From assembly GCA_040766665.1 (NCBI GenBank), contig JAXGQD010000004.1, positions 62,001 to 126,000 on the forward strand: a stretch of DNA of 64,000 nt, written 5' to 3'. The notes under the pieces are model-generated. The model searched no databases, was not told where the DNA came from, and saw nothing but the letters and a program-made list of their open reading frames with translations. The position numbers were made by a program, and so were the translations under genes. Positions 16,951 to 25,968 of the stretch are shown here, piece after piece; the stretch's first letter is position 1; the number at the start of each line of letters is the position of its first letter. This DNA comes from JAXGQD01 sp040766665 (lineage in GTDB: Bacteria > Bacillota > Clostridia > Saccharofermentanales > Fastidiosipilaceae).

Positions 16951-17505
16951 GTGAGAAATGTCGTGCCGGACACAAAGACGCCTCTTAGCAACTTGGCACA
17001 GAGCAATTACATCCTGATTGGTATGCCAGCTTCGGGAAAAACGAGCCTGGGCAAACGGTTGGCGAGCCTTTTACAACTGCGCTTCGTTGATACGGATGAC
17101 GTGTTGCGTCATTTCACGGGTCTTGGTCCGGGTGGGCTTAAGGCTGAAAGCAGTTTTGCCGAATTCATCCGCACCGAGGAAGCCATGATTTTAACGCTGG
17201 GAGGTCAGGGTCAAGTCATTGCTACGGGTGGTTCTGTGGTCTACGGGCGAAAAGCCATGCGTCACTTGCAAAGCATGGGCACAATTATCTATCTGGAAGA
17301 TAGCTTGCACAAGATTAAGCAGCGCGTGGGCGGCTTGGCTGAAAGAGGGGTTATCCTGAAGCCGGGGCAGAGTTTTGACAGTCTTTACACGGAGCGCACA
17401 CGGCTCTATCGGCGCTATGCCAATATCACGTTTCAGAATCGCAGATTAAGTCCGGCCCAAGCGGCCAAGATGCTAAGTTATCTCATTCGTTTTATTGACG
17501 CCTAG
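16951..17505 (+). CDS. aroK: shikimate kinase
   Basis: This P-loop kinase of 184 residues matches shikimate kinase. It shows Walker A GMPASGKTS (near residue 26), DTDD with the shikimate-binding Asp, ATGGSVV, and a lid region rich in Arg (ERTRLYRRYA). It would phosphorylate shikimate in aromatic amino acid synthesis. The substrate-binding Arg after FAEFIRTEE is present. The apparent start is GTG at 16951. It heads a unit with ppx and ppk1, an unusual partnership, and the gap to ppx is 25 bases. Confidence 0.85.
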   Translation: MRNVVPDTKTPLSNLAQSNYILIGMPASGKTSLGKRLASLLQLRFVDTDDVLRHFTGLGPGGLKAESSFAEFIRTEEAMILTLGGQGQVIATGGSVVYGRKAMRHLQSMGTIIYLEDSLHKIKQRVGGLAERGVILKPGQSFDSLYTERTRLYRRYANITFQNRRLSPAQAAKMLSYLIRFIDA

Positions 17506-17530
17506 CAGCTGCAGGCAGGAGAGAGGTCAT

Positions 17531-19066
17531 ATGGCAAAACTAAACTATTTCGCGGTCATTGACGTAGGTTCTAATGAACTGCATATGAAGATAGCTGAAT
17601 ACGCCTCGGGCTCTGCAAGTAAACTCAAAGTCATCGAACGCTTGCGCGGGGCACTGGCACTGGGCGAGGACACCTTTGAGAGCGGCGCCATCAGTGACGC
17701 CTTCATCAGGCGCACCATCGAAATCTTAAACGGTTTCAAACTGAAACTCACGGAATACGGAATCAGCTCTTGTCGTGTGGTCGGCACTTCCGCTATTAGA
17801 GAGGCGAACAATCGCGACTATGTTTTAAATCGCGTTGCCCAGGCCACAGGCTTTTATATAGAAATCTTAGATCACCCGATGGAGAGCAGTTGGCGCCTCA
17901 TTGCCATGATGGAAAGCATGAAGGGTTTTCCGGATTTAGCGCGAAAAAATCTCCAAGTGGTGGATATCGGTGCCGGTTCTGTACATCTGAGTTTCTTTTC
18001 CGAGGGACGTCTGGTTTATAGCCAATCAGCGCTGCTGGGTGCGCTGCGTATGGTGGGTATCCTGCAGCACCTGCAGTTGGTGGCGAACAAACCGCTGCAG
18101 GCTTTTGAGGCTTTTTTGGACGCGGAGTTGCAGGAAATCAAGAACAGCCAGGGGCAGCAGTCGATGGATGGCTTGGTGATTATCGGGAATGAGATTCAAT
18201 ATTTTAAACGAATGGCAGGGATTAAATATACGGAAGCAGCGATGCAGGCTGAGGATTTTGCCAAGGTCTTTAACTTGCTAAAACAGCTGAAAGCCAGGGA
18301 TCTGACTTTGAAGTACGGCATTCCGCCGGAGAGCTGTGAGCAGATGCTGCCTGCGGCTGCGATCATTAATAAATACATTCAGTTTACTGATGCCTCTATC
18401 ATTTACCTGCCCAATGCCGACTTGAGTAAAGGCCTACTTTATGAGCATGTGGTGAAAAATTTTGGCTACAAACTCTTGAAAACCAGTGAAGAACTCTTGC
18501 TTTCACAAATTGATGAGCTGGCGCTGCGTTTTGAAGTGGATATCGCTCATAGCCACAGGGTGGAGACCTTTGCGTTGCAGATTTTTGATCGGATAATGAA
18601 AACCTATGGTTTGAGTGAACGCCAGCGCCTGTATCTGCAGGTGGTGGCGCGTTTAATGCATGTGGGCGGCTTTATTCGCAACCCGCGACACGGTGCCTTG
18701 TCTTATGGCATTATCAAAGATTTAGAACTTTTGGGCATCACGCAAAAAGAACGCCAACGTATGGCACGCATAGCGGAATTTGCCAATGAGCTTTATAGCC
18801 CTAAACGCAGTGACATGCTGGAATTGCCGGGTGAGTTGCGGCAGGAGATTATTTGCCTGGTGGCGGTTTTACGGGTGGCTGATTGTCTGGACAGCTCCAA
18901 GCAAGGCCTTTTGGAAGTGACACGCACACGCCTTAAACAAGGAAGTTTGCAGTTGTTTTATAAAGAGAAAGGCGATGCGCAGTTGGAGCGTTTCTTTTTG
19001 CCACAAAGAAGCCAACTGTTTGAAGAAGTCTTCGGCCTGCAAGTGCAATTGACTAAGGAGAAATGA
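17531..19066 (+). CDS. ppx: Ppx/GppA family exopolyphosphatase/guanosine pentaphosphatase
   Basis: The N-terminal 300 residues form the ASKHA-fold Ppx/GppA domain (VIDVGSNELHMKI at the start, VVGTSAIREANN, and VVDIGAGSVHLS with the catalytic and phosphate-binding residues). The C-terminal 180 residues form an HD-like helical domain (AHSHRVETFAL, then LMHVGGFI). It would degrade polyphosphate from the chain end or hydrolyse pppGpp. The ATG at 17531 follows GGAGAGAGG. The next gene, one base after the stop, is polyphosphate kinase, so the pair makes and degrades polyphosphate. Confidence 0.9.
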   Translation: MAKLNYFAVIDVGSNELHMKIAEYASGSASKLKVIERLRGALALGEDTFESGAISDAFIRRTIEILNGFKLKLTEYGISSCRVVGTSAIREANNRDYVLNRVAQATGFYIEILDHPMESSWRLIAMMESMKGFPDLARKNLQVVDIGAGSVHLSFFSEGRLVYSQSALLGALRMVGILQHLQLVANKPLQAFEAFLDAELQEIKNSQGQQSMDGLVIIGNEIQYFKRMAGIKYTEAAMQAEDFAKVFNLLKQLKARDLTLKYGIPPESCEQMLPAAAIINKYIQFTDASIIYLPNADLSKGLLYEHVVKNFGYKLLKTSEELLLSQIDELALRFEVDIAHSHRVETFALQIFDRIMKTYGLSERQRLYLQVVARLMHVGGFIRNPRHGALSYGIIKDLELLGITQKERQRMARIAEFANELYSPKRSDMLELPGELRQEIICLVAVLRVADCLDSSKQGLLEVTRTRLKQGSLQLFYKEKGDAQLERFFLPQRSQLFEEVFGLQVQLTKEK

Positions 19067-19067
19067 G

Positions 19068-21494
19068 ATGGCTGTGAGTAAGAAAAATAGCGGAACCCAT
19101 GCTAAAAACCAAACGCAGAGTAAAAAAAGTCCTCCGGCCAGCGAACAGGGTAGTGAGTATCGTGATGCGCGCAGAGAGAAGAAGATGCAAAAGTCGCGCA
19201 AGCTCCTGAAGGAACGCCTGAGCAGCAGACAGCATTTAAGTTTTGTAGCGCCCAGTGATTATTCGAAAAACCAAGCCTTTATCAACCGGGAACTCAGTTG
19301 GCTGCAGTTTGATCTGCGTGTGCTTTTGGAAGCGCGTGACAAGAACAATCCCCTGATGGAAAGACTCAGTTTTTTGGCGATAACAGCGAACAATTTAGAT
19401 GAGTTTTTTATGGTGCGTGTGGCCTCGCTAAAAGATATGTACAATGCCGATTATGAAGGTTTGGATATAGCGGGTCTGACGGCCAGCGAGCAACTCAATG
19501 CGATTTCAGAACAGACCCATGCGCTGATGAGCCTGATGTACTCGACCTACTCGCGGGCGATTTTGCCGGCGCTGAAGAAGTCAGGCATCAATATACTGAA
19601 AGCGGAGCAATTAAATGAAGGGCAAAAGTCAGAGCTGCGCGAATACTTCGAAGAAGTCATCTATCCCATCCTCACACCCATGGCTGTGGACAGCGGCCGC
19701 CCTTTTCCTTTGATTAACAATAAAAGTTTGAATATCTGTGCGCTTTTGGAACGCCGCGACGATGAAGACGAATCAAAGTTTGTGACCATACAGGTGCCGG
19801 GCGTTATTCCCAGGCTCTACCGCTTCAAAACGCAGGAAACTGAAACGATGGATCAACTCGCGGCAGAAGCGCTGGACGCTCAGGCAACGGCCGATTCGGA
19901 CGCAAACGACGAGGCTGAGCCGGAGAGCTATAAGTACTCCTTCTTCCTTCTGGAAGATATTATCCGTTTGTTTTTACCGGAGCTCTTTCCGGGCATGAGC
20001 ATTCTGGCTGAGGGAGTCTACCGCATTCTCAGAAATGCCGACTTGGAAATAGATGATGAGGATGCAGCGGACTTGCTGATAGAAATCGAAAAACAGATCA
20101 GGTTGCGTCGCTGGGGCGAGGTCATTCGCCTCGAAGCGGAATCTGATATGGATTACCGTTTGTTGAGTAGACTTTTGCCCAACTTAAAAGTAGACGAAGA
20201 GGACGTGTACCTAATTGACGGACCTTTGGATCTCACCTTGCTCAGTAAGCTACGCGGCGACCACGAGCTGAAGCAACACGGGGAGTGGTACTATCCTCCG
20301 TATACGCCGCAGCTGCCGCATCAACTGGAGGAGCGCCGCCTCAGTCTCCTGGAGAAGGGCAATGAAGAGCCGAGCATCTTTGATTTGATTAAAGAAGGTA
20401 GCATGCTGATGCACCATCCTTATGATTCTTTTGACCCGGTTTTGCAGTTTATTAAAGAAGCGGCGACCGACCCGCAGGTTTTAGCGATCAAGCAGACCTT
20501 GTACCGCATCAGCGGTGATTCGCCGATTATTTCATACATGGAAGAAGCGGCGAAAAACGGGAAGCAGGTTTTGGTGCTGGTGGAGTTAAAGGCACGTTTT
20601 GATGAGGAGAACAATATCCACTGGGCGAGAAGGCTGGAGACGGCGGGCTGCCATGTCATTTACGGCTTGGTGGGCTTAAAGACGCACAGCAAGATTACTT
20701 TGGTGGTGCGGCGTGAGAATGACGGCATTCGTCGCTATCTGCACCTTGGCACGGGCAACTATAACGACCAGACTGCTAAGCTCTATACGGACATGGGTTA
20801 TTTTGTCTCCAACAGTGAAGTGGGTGAGGATGGGACGGAGTTCTTTAATATGCTTTCGGGTTTTGCCGAACCGAACTACTGGAATGCTTTGGTGGCGGCA
20901 CCACTCTGGCTGCGTTCAACTTTTGAAAAGCTCATCGAACGTGAAATGACACAGGTGAAGGAAGGCGGTAAAGGCCATATCAGGGCCAAAATGAACTCCT
21001 TAGTAGATGAAGGCATGATTAAGCTGCTCTATAAAGCCTCTCAGGCCGGAGTCGAAATTGATCTGATTGTGCGCGGTATCTGTTGTCTGCGTCCGGGTGT
21101 CTCGGGTCTCTCCGATAATATCCGTGTTCGTTCTTTGGTCGGCCGCTATTTAGAACATGCGCGCATCTTCTGGTTTTACAATGGAGGTAAAAAAGAGATT
21201 TACCTGGCTTCTGCAGACTGGATGACCAGGAATCTGGATCGCCGCGTCGAGCTGATGTTCCCCATCTTTGAAGAAGATTGTGCGGCGCTGGTGGAAGAGG
21301 TTTTGGACATTCAAGAGGAAGACACCAACCGTTCTCATCTCATGCAGCCAGACGGAACCTATAAAAAACCGGACCGCCGTGGTAAACAGGCCTTGGATGC
21401 GCAGCTGCGTAGCTGTGAGCTGGCGGTTGAGCGTGCCCCGAAACCGGCGGATGTGATGGAAACGCGCGTCTTTGTCCCGGCGGCAGCACAATAA
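19068..21494 (+). CDS. ppk1: polyphosphate kinase PPK1
   Basis: PPK1 reversibly moves the gamma-phosphate of ATP onto a polyphosphate chain. The protein is 808 residues, about 100 more than usual. The extra residues are a basic N-terminal tail of about 65 residues and an acidic insert near residues 265-290 (Asp/Glu/Ala-rich). The core contains FINRELSWLQF, the autophosphorylated His in GLKTHSK (His540), and YLHLGTGNYN with the second conserved His. It ends with the usual PLD-like domain (REIYLASADWM-type segment, here KKEIYLASADWMTRNLDRR). It follows ppx with a one-base gap and is probably co-translated. Confidence 0.95.
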   Translation: MAVSKKNSGTHAKNQTQSKKSPPASEQGSEYRDARREKKMQKSRKLLKERLSSRQHLSFVAPSDYSKNQAFINRELSWLQFDLRVLLEARDKNNPLMERLSFLAITANNLDEFFMVRVASLKDMYNADYEGLDIAGLTASEQLNAISEQTHALMSLMYSTYSRAILPALKKSGINILKAEQLNEGQKSELREYFEEVIYPILTPMAVDSGRPFPLINNKSLNICALLERRDDEDESKFVTIQVPGVIPRLYRFKTQETETMDQLAAEALDAQATADSDANDEAEPESYKYSFFLLEDIIRLFLPELFPGMSILAEGVYRILRNADLEIDDEDAADLLIEIEKQIRLRRWGEVIRLEAESDMDYRLLSRLLPNLKVDEEDVYLIDGPLDLTLLSKLRGDHELKQHGEWYYPPYTPQLPHQLEERRLSLLEKGNEEPSIFDLIKEGSMLMHHPYDSFDPVLQFIKEAATDPQVLAIKQTLYRISGDSPIISYMEEAAKNGKQVLVLVELKARFDEENNIHWARRLETAGCHVIYGLVGLKTHSKITLVVRRENDGIRRYLHLGTGNYNDQTAKLYTDMGYFVSNSEVGEDGTEFFNMLSGFAEPNYWNALVAAPLWLRSTFEKLIEREMTQVKEGGKGHIRAKMNSLVDEGMIKLLYKASQAGVEIDLIVRGICCLRPGVSGLSDNIRVRSLVGRYLEHARIFWFYNGGKKEIYLASADWMTRNLDRRVELMFPIFEEDCAALVEEVLDIQEEDTNRSHLMQPDGTYKKPDRRGKQALDAQLRSCELAVERAPKPADVMETRVFVPAAAQ

Positions 21495-21565
21495 ATTGAG
21501 ATGGTTAATGTGACGCAAAGTCGCTAAATAAAGTCAGAGAGTTGATAAATCGCGTGACTTGGTAC

Positions 21566-21594
21566 TTGTTTTTCCTCAAAATCTAGGCTAGAAT
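21566..21594 (+). promoter_or_regulatory. promoter of the tRNA-Gly/tRNA-Arg pair
   Basis: TTGTTT and TAGAAT are separated by 17 bases, 19 bases before tRNA-Gly. Confidence 0.6.
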
Positions 21595-21613
21595 TTTGTA
21601 GGCAAAACAAAAC

Positions 21614-21687
21614 GCAGGTGTAGTTTAGTGGTAGAACTTCAGCCTTCCAAGCTGACCGTGTGGGTTCGATTCCCATCACCTGCTCCA
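21614..21687 (+). tRNA. tRNA-Gly (TCC)
   Basis: The acceptor stem is GCAGGTG with CACCTGC, the anticodon loop CTTCCAA gives TCC, the T-loop is TTCGATT, and the CCA end is encoded. Length is 74 nt. Confidence 0.96.
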
Positions 21688-21719
21688 GAAAACGGCGGCT
21701 AATCCGCCGTTTACAATTT

Positions 21720-21797
21720 GGGTCTATAGCTCAGTTGGATAGAGCAACAGCCTTCTAAGCTGTGGGTCGCAGGTTCGAGTCCTGCTAGGCTCACCAT
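21720..21797 (+). tRNA. tRNA-Arg (TCT)
   Basis: The acceptor stem GGGTCTA pairs with TAGGCTC, including G-U pairs. The anticodon loop CTTCTAA gives TCT, the T-loop is TTCGAGT, and the CCA end is encoded. It lies 32 bases after tRNA-Gly, with which it is probably co-transcribed. Confidence 0.95.
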
Positions 21798-21807
21798 ATT
21801 GCAAAGA

Positions 21808-21830
21808 AAGCCCCTATTTTAGGGGCTTTC
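21808..21830 (+). terminator. hairpin after the tRNA pair
   Basis: AAAGCCCCTA and TAGGGGCTTT form a 10-bp stem with a three-base loop, 11 bases after tRNA-Arg. The stem ends in T residues, but the following sequence is only moderately T-rich. Confidence 0.6.
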
Positions 21831-21928
21831 GCTATTTCTACTATTCTAAATTGCTACAAATTATTTTAACGTGCTTATAGCATCTATCTTTTCACTTTAT
21901 GACAAGCTCCTTGTTTACGGCTTTCTAA

Positions 21929-22789
21929 TCAACGCACACTGGTGTGCTTCGTATGCGAGCGCAACATCAGCCAGAAGAGCAGGCAGGAGAAGAGCAGAAG
22001 TACCGGCAGCATGCCGATTCCGATTACGGAAGCTGTCTGCAATTCCGGATCAAGCATCTTACTGAATACCCAGCGGGTCGATTCGGCAACCACTTCAATC
22101 TTAGGTATTTGTCCGGAGATGTTGGTGACGCGCAGACCGAGCGGGACAAATAGCATGGCTAAGAGGGATAGCGCTTGTTGAATAAAGTAGATGATGACGT
22201 AAACAATCACGGGCCCACCGGCGCCGAACTTGTGGAAGGCGGCTTCGCTGCCTTTTGCCACACTATAAAACCAGGCGACTAATTGGCTAAAGACCTGGGC
22301 TAAGAGGAGCAGGAAGAATACCGGCAAAACCCAGCCCGGCAAGCCCTGACCGAGCCCTTCCGCCAGCAAATCCCCTGCCACAGCGAAGGCCACGGTTATG
22401 GGCATAGCCTGCATGTCAGCGGCCAGCGTCAGACGGATAAAGAGGTAGATAAGCGGCAATAAGGCCAAAAGAGAAATGAGTTCCATAAGGTAGGAGGCCA
22501 GAAATTTTGCCCATACGATGGTCGAGGTCTTGCTCGGGATGGTGTGCGTGAAGTAGGCTTCTTGCCCCGCCATACTACGATAATAACGTATCACGATGAT
22601 GATGACCGGTCCGAGGGTCAGTGCCAGAAGGCCGAGTATACCAGTAAAGATGCTTATACTGCTGAGGATGCCGTTGCGTAGGAGTAAAAACCCTGCAGAG
22701 GTGAAGAAGACGAGCAGGCTTAAGCCCCAGACCGCGCGTAAACTTTTCCACAGCTCCGCGATTTCGTGTTTGATTAACTTGCCGAACAT
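21929..22789 (-). CDS. ABC transporter permease
   Basis: This 286-residue protein has about six membrane segments (around residues 18-38, 42-70, 102-128, 165-190, 205-228 and 260-280), as in ABC-2-type single-domain permeases. It overlaps the upstream ATPase gene by 16 bases and forms an exporter-type transporter with it. The substrate is unknown. Units regulated by YtrA-type GntR proteins often respond to envelope-active compounds, so a cell-envelope role is a reasonable inference. Confidence 0.8.
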   Translation of the reverse strand: MFGKLIKHEIAELWKSLRAVWGLSLLVFFTSAGFLLLRNGILSSISIFTGILGLLALTLGPVIIIVIRYYRSMAGQEAYFTHTIPSKTSTIVWAKFLASYLMELISLLALLPLIYLFIRLTLAADMQAMPITVAFAVAGDLLAEGLGQGLPGWVLPVFFLLLLAQVFSQLVAWFYSVAKGSEAAFHKFGAGGPVIVYVIIYFIQQALSLLAMLFVPLGLRVTNISGQIPKIEVVAESTRWVFSKMLDPELQTASVIGIGMLPVLLLFSCLLFWLMLRSHTKHTSVR

Positions 22790-23478
22790 ATGAAGACCTC
22801 CCTGAAGTATTGATCGATGCTTTTGCCGCTTTCTGCCCGTAAGCTCTCCGCATCACGGTCCAGGATAATCTGGCCTCTGTCCATCAAGAGCACTCGGTCA
22901 AGAATGCTTTCGACGTCCGCTATGAGGTGCGTGGAGAGGAGCAGCAGGGCGCTTTCCGAGTAGTTTTTGATGATGTTTTGCAAAATGATACTGCGTGACG
23001 CGGGGTCCACACCCGAAATTGGTTCATCCAAGAGATAGATCTGCGCATCGCGCGACATCGCTAAGGCTATTTGCAACTTTTCCTGCATGCCTTTGGATAG
23101 TTCTTTAATGCGCATCTGCGGCTCGATCCTAAAGGAAGCAAGCATATCCTTGGATTTGGTAAGATTAAAATCTGCGAAATAATCGGCATAGAGACGGAGG
23201 CTCTCAGAGACAAAGTGGCTGGGATTCAAGCTACTGCGTTCGGGCAAAAAGGAGAGCACAGCTTTCGATTCCGGCCCGGGTTGATGTCCCAGAATGCTGA
23301 CTGTTCCGCTGTAATCACTGCTCAAACCGGCCAGAATTTTCATGAGGGTTGTTTTGCCACAACCGTTAGGGCCGAGCAAGCCGATAATTTTACCTCGTTC
23401 TAAAGATAGGTTGATATTGGATAGGGCAGGGGTTGAGCGGTAGCTCTTTGAAAGATTCTTTATTTCAATCACGTTCAT
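22774..23478 (-). CDS. ABC transporter ATP-binding protein
   Basis: This is a canonical ABC ATPase of 234 residues, with Walker A GPNGCGKTT, a signature-like ELSKGMQEKLQIA, Walker B IYLLDEP and the switch His in STHL. It energises the downstream permease. The start ATG at 23478 overlaps the end of the gntR reading frame, so the three genes form one translationally coupled operon. Confidence 0.93.
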   Translation of the reverse strand: MNVIEIKNLSKSYRSTPALSNINLSLERGKIIGLLGPNGCGKTTLMKILAGLSSDYSGTVSILGHQPGPESKAVLSFLPERSSLNPSHFVSESLRLYADYFADFNLTKSKDMLASFRIEPQMRIKELSKGMQEKLQIALAMSRDAQIYLLDEPISGVDPASRSIILQNIIKNYSESALLLLSTHLIADVESILDRVLLMDRGQIILDRDAESLRAESGKSIDQYFREVFICSAS

Positions 23479-23850
23479 TTTTATCTCCTTCCTTTGGCCA
23501 ATGCTCGCGCAGCAGATCCAGGCATTCTTGTAGGCTAAGCCCTAATGCAGCGCTGTCTTTGGTCAAAGCAGCAATTTTTGGTCAGCCACATTGCGCCTGG
23601 CTTGCGCAATGCGTTCAAGTTCTTCCGTGATAAAGCGACCGTTGGTGCGGTCCGCCTGGGCTAATCCCTCCCGTTCCAAGTCCATCAGGGCGCGCTGCAC
23701 GGTATTAGGGTTAACCCCGTAAGTCAAGGCAAGATCGCGTACGGAAGGCATTTTTGAGCCGGGTGGCCAGTCGGAAGAAATGATGGCGTTACGAAACAGA
23801 TTGAGCAGTTGTAAATAGATGGGACTGCTACTGTCAAATGTATAACTCAT
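23465..23850 (-). CDS. GntR family (YtrA type) transcriptional regulator, frameshifted
   Basis: This is a short GntR regulator of the YtrA subfamily, with SPIYLQLLNLFRNAII, then the winged helix (MPSVRDLALTYGVNPNTVQRALMDLEREG) and GRFITE. The in-frame ORF stops early at 23563 with KLLL. Adding one A to a five-A run (23575-23579 on the plus strand) restores the normal YtrA tail (LSLQECLDLLREHWPKEGD), which stops at 23465 and overlaps the ATPase start. The true start is the ATG at 23850 behind GGAGG. It most likely represses its own operon. Confidence 0.85.
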
Positions 23851-23903
23851 TTCTGCCTCCTTTGTGTTGTTGTGTTGTTGTATAGCTAAGTGGCTGTACT
23901 GTT

Positions 23904-23931
23904 GTATTAATCGATTAGTACAATGACACAA
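23904..23931 (-). promoter_or_regulatory. gntR-ABC promoter with embedded palindrome
   Basis: On the minus strand, TTGTGT and TAATAC are separated by 16 bases. An 18-bp near-perfect palindrome, GTATTAATCGATTAGTAC (23904-23921), covers the -10 and spacer. It is well placed as the autoregulatory operator of the GntR protein. Confidence 0.5.
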
Positions 23932-24055
23932 TAAGCTGTGATTCGTTTCTTGTCAAGCGCTTATTCTTTTTGTTTTGGTGTGAAGCAGGGGGTACGTAGT
24001 TGGGACTGACAACATTTGCAGCTAGCTAAACCCATAGCCGATACATCACCATGGT

Positions 24056-24087
24056 AAAAGAAAAGCGCCCATCCGCAGATGAGCGCT
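24056..24087 (-). terminator. intrinsic terminator of the PTS IICB gene
   Basis: On the minus strand AGCGCTCATC pairs with GATGGGCGCT (one mismatch) around a four-base loop, followed by TTTTCTTTT. It begins about 38 bases after the PTS gene stop. Confidence 0.85.
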
Positions 24088-24124
24088 CTATCTTAGCCAG
24101 TGTATTGTGAAACTGTTTCAGTGC

Positions 24125-25618
24125 TTATTTGTTGAGCAGTTTCTTGAATTCATCGGCCACAAATTGGACTTGGGTTCCGATGATGACTTGGACGGCGGTT
24201 TTGCTCGGGCGGATAACGCCAGCGGCACCGGCCTGTTTGATCTTCTTTTCGTCGACCAGGAGGTTATCTTTAACTTCGAGGCGCAAACGGGTGACACAGT
24301 TGTCAACGGAGGCGATATTGTCTTTGCCACCTACCGCTTCGAGAACCGCAGCGGCAACTTCTGTGAAATTGTCGTTGGCCAAAACCAGAGAGGTTTCGCA
24401 TTCGATTTCGTCGTCTTCACGACCGGGTGTTTTGAGGTTGAAGGCTCTGATGACGCCATAGAAAATGGCAAAATAGAGCACGCCAACGACCAAACCGATG
24501 GGGATAATCATCCAGGGGTTGACAGCGCCGGGAGCCTTGAAGCTCAGGAACCAGTCAACGAAACCGGCGGAGAAGTTAAAGCCGGCACGGACGGGCAGGA
24601 GTGCGGTGACAACCGCAGATATACCAGTCAACAGGGCATGGATGACATAGAGGCCGGGAGCCAGGAACATGAAAGCAAATTCCAGTGGTTCGGTGACACC
24701 GGTGAAGAAGGAAGAAAGAGCCGCGGCAAAAAGCAAACCGGCAGCGATTTTCTTTTTGTTCTCTTTAGCTGTGACATACATAGCCAGGGCAGCGCCGGGC
24801 AGACCGAACATCATGACGGGGAAGAAACCGGTCATGTAAATACCGGTCACAGAGGTGCCGGCTCCGGCGCCTGAAGAGGCGATACCGGTGACGACATCGG
24901 TGAACGGTGTGAGGTCGGGACCCCAGAAACGGCCGATATCATTGATATTGGCCACATCGAACCAGAAAACGCTGTTGAGTGCGTGATGCAGTCCGAAAGG
25001 AATCAGCAGACGGTTGAAGAAAGCATAGATACCGGCGCCCAGAGGTCCGAGTGAAATGATGCTTTCGCCGAATTTTACCAGTGCACCGTAGATGACGGGC
25101 CAGAGCAAATACATAGGAACACAGACCAGAAGTGTGATCAGTGAAGTCATGATGGCAACAGAGCGCTTGCCGCTGAAGAAGGCCAGCGCAGGGTGCAATC
25201 TGACATTGTGGAATTTGTTATATACGGCACCACCGATTAAACCGGAGAGGATACCTGTGAATTGTGTGTTGATTTTACCGAACGCAGCAGGAACCGATTC
25301 AACGCCAACACCCTGATAGAAGGCAACAGCGCCTGTGGACAGGATCGTAGTCAAGGTCAGGAAGGAAACCAAACCGGCCAAACCGGCTGTTCCGTCATTG
25401 TCTTTTGACATACCGACTGCAACACCGACAGCGAAGAGCCAAGACATGTTGTCAATCAGCGCACCACCGGCTTTGAGCAGGATGGCGGAGAACATGCTGT
25501 TTGCACCCCAACCGGTCGGATCGATCCAGTAACCGATACCCATGAGGATAGCGGCGACGGGCAGTGCGGCGACAGGGAGCATCAAAGATTTTCCCAGTCT
25601 TTGCAGATACTTCATCAT
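24125..25618 (-). CDS. nagE: PTS N-acetylglucosamine/glucose-type transporter subunit IICB
   Basis: This is a glucose-superfamily PTS permease with the IIC channel domain (about ten membrane segments; LLIPFGLHHALNSVFWF and GVTEPLEFAFMFLAP are family hallmarks) followed by a IIB domain with the phosphorylated Cys in SVDNCVTRLRL. It imports and phosphorylates a hexose. The GLHHALNSVFWF segment favours N-acetylglucosamine, but glucose cannot be excluded. The start is taken at the ATG-ATG pair behind AAAGGGG; upstream in-frame ATGs lie in a structured leader. It lacks a IIA domain, which the crr-like gene upstream supplies. Confidence 0.9.
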   Translation of the reverse strand: MMKYLQRLGKSLMLPVAALPVAAILMGIGYWIDPTGWGANSMFSAILLKAGGALIDNMSWLFAVGVAVGMSKDNDGTAGLAGLVSFLTLTTILSTGAVAFYQGVGVESVPAAFGKINTQFTGILSGLIGGAVYNKFHNVRLHPALAFFSGKRSVAIMTSLITLLVCVPMYLLWPVIYGALVKFGESIISLGPLGAGIYAFFNRLLIPFGLHHALNSVFWFDVANINDIGRFWGPDLTPFTDVVTGIASSGAGAGTSVTGIYMTGFFPVMMFGLPGAALAMYVTAKENKKKIAAGLLFAAALSSFFTGVTEPLEFAFMFLAPGLYVIHALLTGISAVVTALLPVRAGFNFSAGFVDWFLSFKAPGAVNPWMIIPIGLVVGVLYFAIFYGVIRAFNLKTPGREDDEIECETSLVLANDNFTEVAAAVLEAVGGKDNIASVDNCVTRLRLEVKDNLLVDEKKIKQAGAAGVIRPSKTAVQVIIGTQVQFVADEFKKLLNK

Positions 25619-25640
25619 AAAAGAAACCCCTTTCATTTTT

Positions 25641-25835
25641 GCGGAACCTTCCGCATCCAATCTGATGGTGCGGCGCAAACCACTGGCTGCGTGAGCGCCC
25701 ACCTGACACGGCGAATATTGGAAATCGTGATAGCATACCGTGCCTGAAATTTTCAGCTGTGCGGAATAAATGATTTGAACTGTAATACCCCTCTACAGCT
25801 TATCTTTTTATCGCATAGGCCAAAAAACAAGTCAA
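25641..25835 (-). promoter_or_regulatory. promoter and structured leader of the PTS IICB gene
   Basis: The gene-free stretch before nagE holds, on the minus strand, a promoter (TTGACT, 17 bases, GATAAA; 25835-25807). It then has a leader of about 190 bases with two stem-loops: a strong GC-rich one (GGTGGGCGC paired with GCGCC-G-CACC, 25668-25704) and a small one (TGCGGA/TCCGCA, 25641-25656) just before the ribosome binding site. This could be a control region, for instance for a GlcT-like antiterminator, although no clear U-run terminator is present. Confidence 0.45.
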
Positions 25836-25894
25836 TTCGATTTTTTGTCAGATACAAGAAAAAAATTGCCATTACTTGTATGGCAAAATATATC

Positions 25895-25947
25895 CCTTAA
25901 AAATGCAGAAACACCCGTCTACTGCATCGCAGAGGCACAGGTGTTTC
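25895..25947 (-). terminator. probable terminator of the crr-like gene
   Basis: On the minus strand GAAACACC pairs with GGTGTTTC, with an inner CTGC/GCAG stem, followed by TGCATTTTTAA. It lies 22 bases after the IIA gene stop. Confidence 0.55.
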
Positions 25948-25968
25948 ATCGCTTAAAAGTTACAATAA

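Noticed and set aside
24107..24874. A 255-codon open frame on the plus strand
   Set aside because: It lies antisense to the clear PTS IICB gene, and its composition is what one expects from the complement of that gene; no ribosome binding site or family motif is present.
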